From: Pseudomonadota bacterium
GTDB lineage: Bacteria > Pseudomonadota > Gammaproteobacteria > Burkholderiales > Burkholderiaceae_C
Direction of reading: 5' to 3'
Assembly: GCA_030271615.1 (NCBI GenBank)
Contig: JARXKP010000007.1
Span: 1 to 32,797, forward strand
DNA length: 32,797 nucleotides
Position numbers and translations under genes: made by a program
Part shown: in pieces, positions 31,457 through 32,797 of the stretch
How the letters are laid out: every line of letters starts with the position of its first letter
How positions within the stretch are numbered: position 1 is the stretch's first letter
Notes under the pieces: generated by a model
The model's database searches: none
The model's input: only the letters and a program-made list of their open reading frames with translations
Told to the model about the DNA's origin: nothing

Positions 31457-31535
31457 ATCAGGTGACCGCGACGAATTTGACCAGGCAATGGAGGTCGGCC
31501 TTTGGGGAGGTCGGTTGAACTGTCGCCTGACGTGC

Positions 31536-32087
31536 TCAGTTCGCGTCGGCGATCAGGCTGTGCTCACAACATGAGGTAAACGCGCACCGCCGGCAGACGC
31601 CCGCCGAGCGCGTGTGGCCGGGCGCCAATCGACCCGTAATGATCGCTTCCCGACGGGCCGCAAGCTCGATCACATCGGTGATCGGCATGAGTCGTACACG
31701 ATGAACCCTGAGAGCATTGCCACCGTGGCGCTTGACCGCGACAAATGCATGATCCGCCACGGCTTCCCCCGTTTGAAGTTCCACGGCAACGCGCTGCGCC
31801 GACAGCTCGATCGCATCAGACAAATAGGGTTGGTCGATTTCGCGGGTTTTGAGTTCGAGCAGCACGACCACCCCTGACCGCAAGCGATAGGCACGGTCCA
31901 CCCGCGCAGAAATGGACAGCCGGCCCGTCGCCGTGAACAACTGCTCGGCATAGAGGAGCCGTGCTTCGCGAAGTTCCTTCGGCAGATTTACGAGCAGCGG
32001 GCCAGCACGGCGCCGCGTCCACAAGCACCAGGCACCCCCGAGGATGCTCGCGACCGCCAGCATCGCGACCACGACGCTAGCAATCAT
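31536..32087 (-). CDS. Membrane-anchored Cas4/RecB-like PD-(D/E)XK nuclease
   Basis: A protein of 183 residues. An N-terminal membrane helix (MIASVVVAMLAVASILGGAW) is followed by a small domain with the nuclease pattern: ISARVDRAYRL (acidic first motif), LRSGVVVLLELKTREIDQPY (ELK core), and an aligned helix with RVAVELQTG. The C-terminus GVCRRCAFTSCCEHSL is cysteine-rich, like the cluster ends of Cas4 and related RecB nucleases, though it lacks a fully matching spacing. It is therefore probably a DNA nuclease, but an ancestral or inactive role is possible. GAGGGGG before ATG 32087 supports the start. It overlaps the previous gene on its strand by 11 bases. Confidence 0.65.
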   Translation of the reverse strand: MIASVVVAMLAVASILGGAWCLWTRRRAGPLLVNLPKELREARLLYAEQLFTATGRLSISARVDRAYRLRSGVVVLLELKTREIDQPYLSDAIELSAQRVAVELQTGEAVADHAFVAVKRHGGNALRVHRVRLMPITDVIELAARREAIITGRLAPGHTRSAGVCRRCAFTSCCEHSLIADAN

Positions 32088-32538
32088 GGCGCCCCCTCTG
32101 CCACTCAAGCCACCGGCCGGCGACCGAAACCACTCCGCGCAGCAGCCATCGCGCGACGGGAAGCAGACTCGGACGGCGATCCAAAATCCGACACATCGCT
32201 GGCGCGAACCGGTAGTACACGGCGATGCAACGGCGCCCCAGCGGCCGAGGCCGCATGACCTGATCTCGGAAGCGTCTCAGGATGCGGGTCTCTGGCGCTT
32301 CGCCGAACACCAGCGTCGCCACAAAGCAGCGCCCGCCAGTTCGCGCGACGTCTTGGCCATCGCGGTAAAAGGTTTCATGGGCCCGCAGCCCCCGCTCCAT
32401 CGCTTGCAGTTGCTCGGGCGTCCGTCGCCTGCCACGGTCATGCTCGAACTTGACCCGTCTCTCGCAGACGCCCATCTGCGCGAGCTCGGACGCGCTGACC
32501 CGATCCGCCTTGGCAACTCGTCGATTCCTGCCGGTCAC
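32077..32538 (-). CDS. Cas4-like N-terminus with CFI-box C-terminal domain
   Basis: A protein of 153 residues. Its start, VSASELAQMGVCERRVKFEH, has the look of the N-terminal part of Cas4-type nucleases (SxSxLxxYxxCPRxxxLxH), with a single Cys. The rest reads CFVATLVFGEAPETRILRRF, RDQVMRPRPLGRRCIAVYYR and FAPAMC, which closely follows the CFI-box C-terminal motif (C-F/I-x-A-T, xxLRxFRD, GRxxVxxYY, xxP) found at protein C-termini in many bacteria. Together with the following nuclease-like gene, which it overlaps by 11 bases, it could form one split nuclease. GTG 32538 with AGGGG upstream is the likely start. No CRISPR repeats are in the window. Confidence 0.6.
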   Translation of the reverse strand: MTGRNRRVAKADRVSASELAQMGVCERRVKFEHDRGRRRTPEQLQAMERGLRAHETFYRDGQDVARTGGRCFVATLVFGEAPETRILRRFRDQVMRPRPLGRRCIAVYYRFAPAMCRILDRRPSLLPVARWLLRGVVSVAGRWLEWQRGRHDC

Positions 32539-32548
32539 GGTACGCCCC

Positions 32549-32797
32549 TACTCGCTCAGCGGCTGTCCGAACATCTGGTTCGTGACAGTCGGTTCACCGA
32601 GATCGAAGCCACCCGCCGTCGGACCTGCAGGCAACGGAAGTGCAGCCGCAGCGCCAGCCATCGCTGGCACGAGCAACCAGTTCTGCGCCAGCAGCCCTTC
32701 GTGCGCGAGAAAGCGCAGACGGTTGACCCGCTTCGTGCCTTTAGTTTTTTCACGGTGACCTTCCTTAGTTTTCTTATTGCACGTGTGTAAATCGCTT
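32549..32797 (-). CDS. Unrecognised partial gene at the window's right edge
   Basis: A frame open from the window edge to TAG at 32549-32551. It reads RVNRLRFLAHEGLLAQNWLL, then VPAMAGAAAALPLPAGPTAGG and FDLGEPTVTNQMFGQPLSE before the stop. The start is outside. The stop lies 10 bases before the start of the Cas4-like gene, consistent with an operon on the minus strand. I do not recognise a family. A different frame over the same bases (GTG 32753) is arginine-rich and looks like a shadow. Confidence 0.45.

Noticed and set aside
31536-32538. A CRISPR-Cas locus around the Cas4-like genes
   Set aside because: No repeat-spacer array and no other cas gene are visible in the window.

Overview
This is a GC-rich, gene-dense window from a proteobacterium, most likely a betaproteobacterium of the order Burkholderiales. 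That placement is inferred from gene content and protein style; no rRNA or housekeeping marker is present. It is an accessory region with four blocks. (1) 1-2060 is a scar zone: a frameshifted, truncated hsdM start fused to the degenerate tail of a tyrosine integrase, a FkbM-type methyltransferase, and a 3'-terminal piece of a tRNA-His gene with its terminator. (2) About 2012-9697 is a small integrated element. A 42-bp exact direct repeat of the tRNA-His 3' end and trailer bounds it, and a second 23-bp repeat lies just inside each end. It carries an integrase, a HigB/HigA toxin-antitoxin pair, several small proteins, a PriCT-2/Toprim/RepA-like primase-helicase split by a frameshift and ending in iteron-like repeats, a zinc-finger protein with an HPD motif, and two overlapping hypothetical genes. 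No structural, packaging or conjugation genes are visible, so it looks like a small replicating or satellite-type island.

(3) 10237-18381 holds arsenic resistance genes on the + strand: arsO-like monooxygenase, arsR, arsC (thioredoxin/LMW-PTP type), a second arsC broken by one extra A, an AqpS-like aquaglyceroporin, a glutaredoxin-type arsC and arsH, closed by a clear terminator. A second operon follows with its own promoter and paired operators: a cysteine-rich MarR-family regulator, a 626-residue fusion of an ArsN2-like acetyltransferase with a flavin monooxygenase and a Cys-rich tail, and an MFS exporter. Neither ArsB nor Acr3 is in the window, so the channel and the MFS protein are the only visible exit routes.

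(4) 18509-31456 is the arsenite-oxidation block with supporting genes: a fluoride riboswitch with crcB, a YnfA-family protein, ModE and ModABC molybdate uptake (arsenite oxidase needs a molybdenum cofactor), a TauE/SafE-family permease, a nitroreductase, arsenite oxidase aioB-aioA (minus strand) and, divergently, aioX-aioS-aioR. Between aioB and aioX there is a good sigma-54 -24/-12 promoter facing aioB and two perfect inverted repeats, which fits control by the sigma-54 activator AioR. The right edge (31536-32797, minus strand) has two overlapping genes resembling a Cas4/RecB-like nuclease pair, one with a CFI-box C-terminus, and the end of a third unrecognised frame.

Together the genes describe a cell that senses arsenite (AioX/S/R), oxidises it in the periplasm, reduces or expels cytoplasmic arsenic, and handles organic arsenicals (ArsH, ArsN2-flavoprotein). 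Three of the genes carry single-base frameshifts (hsdM, primase-helicase, second arsC). They may be real decay or assembly errors.
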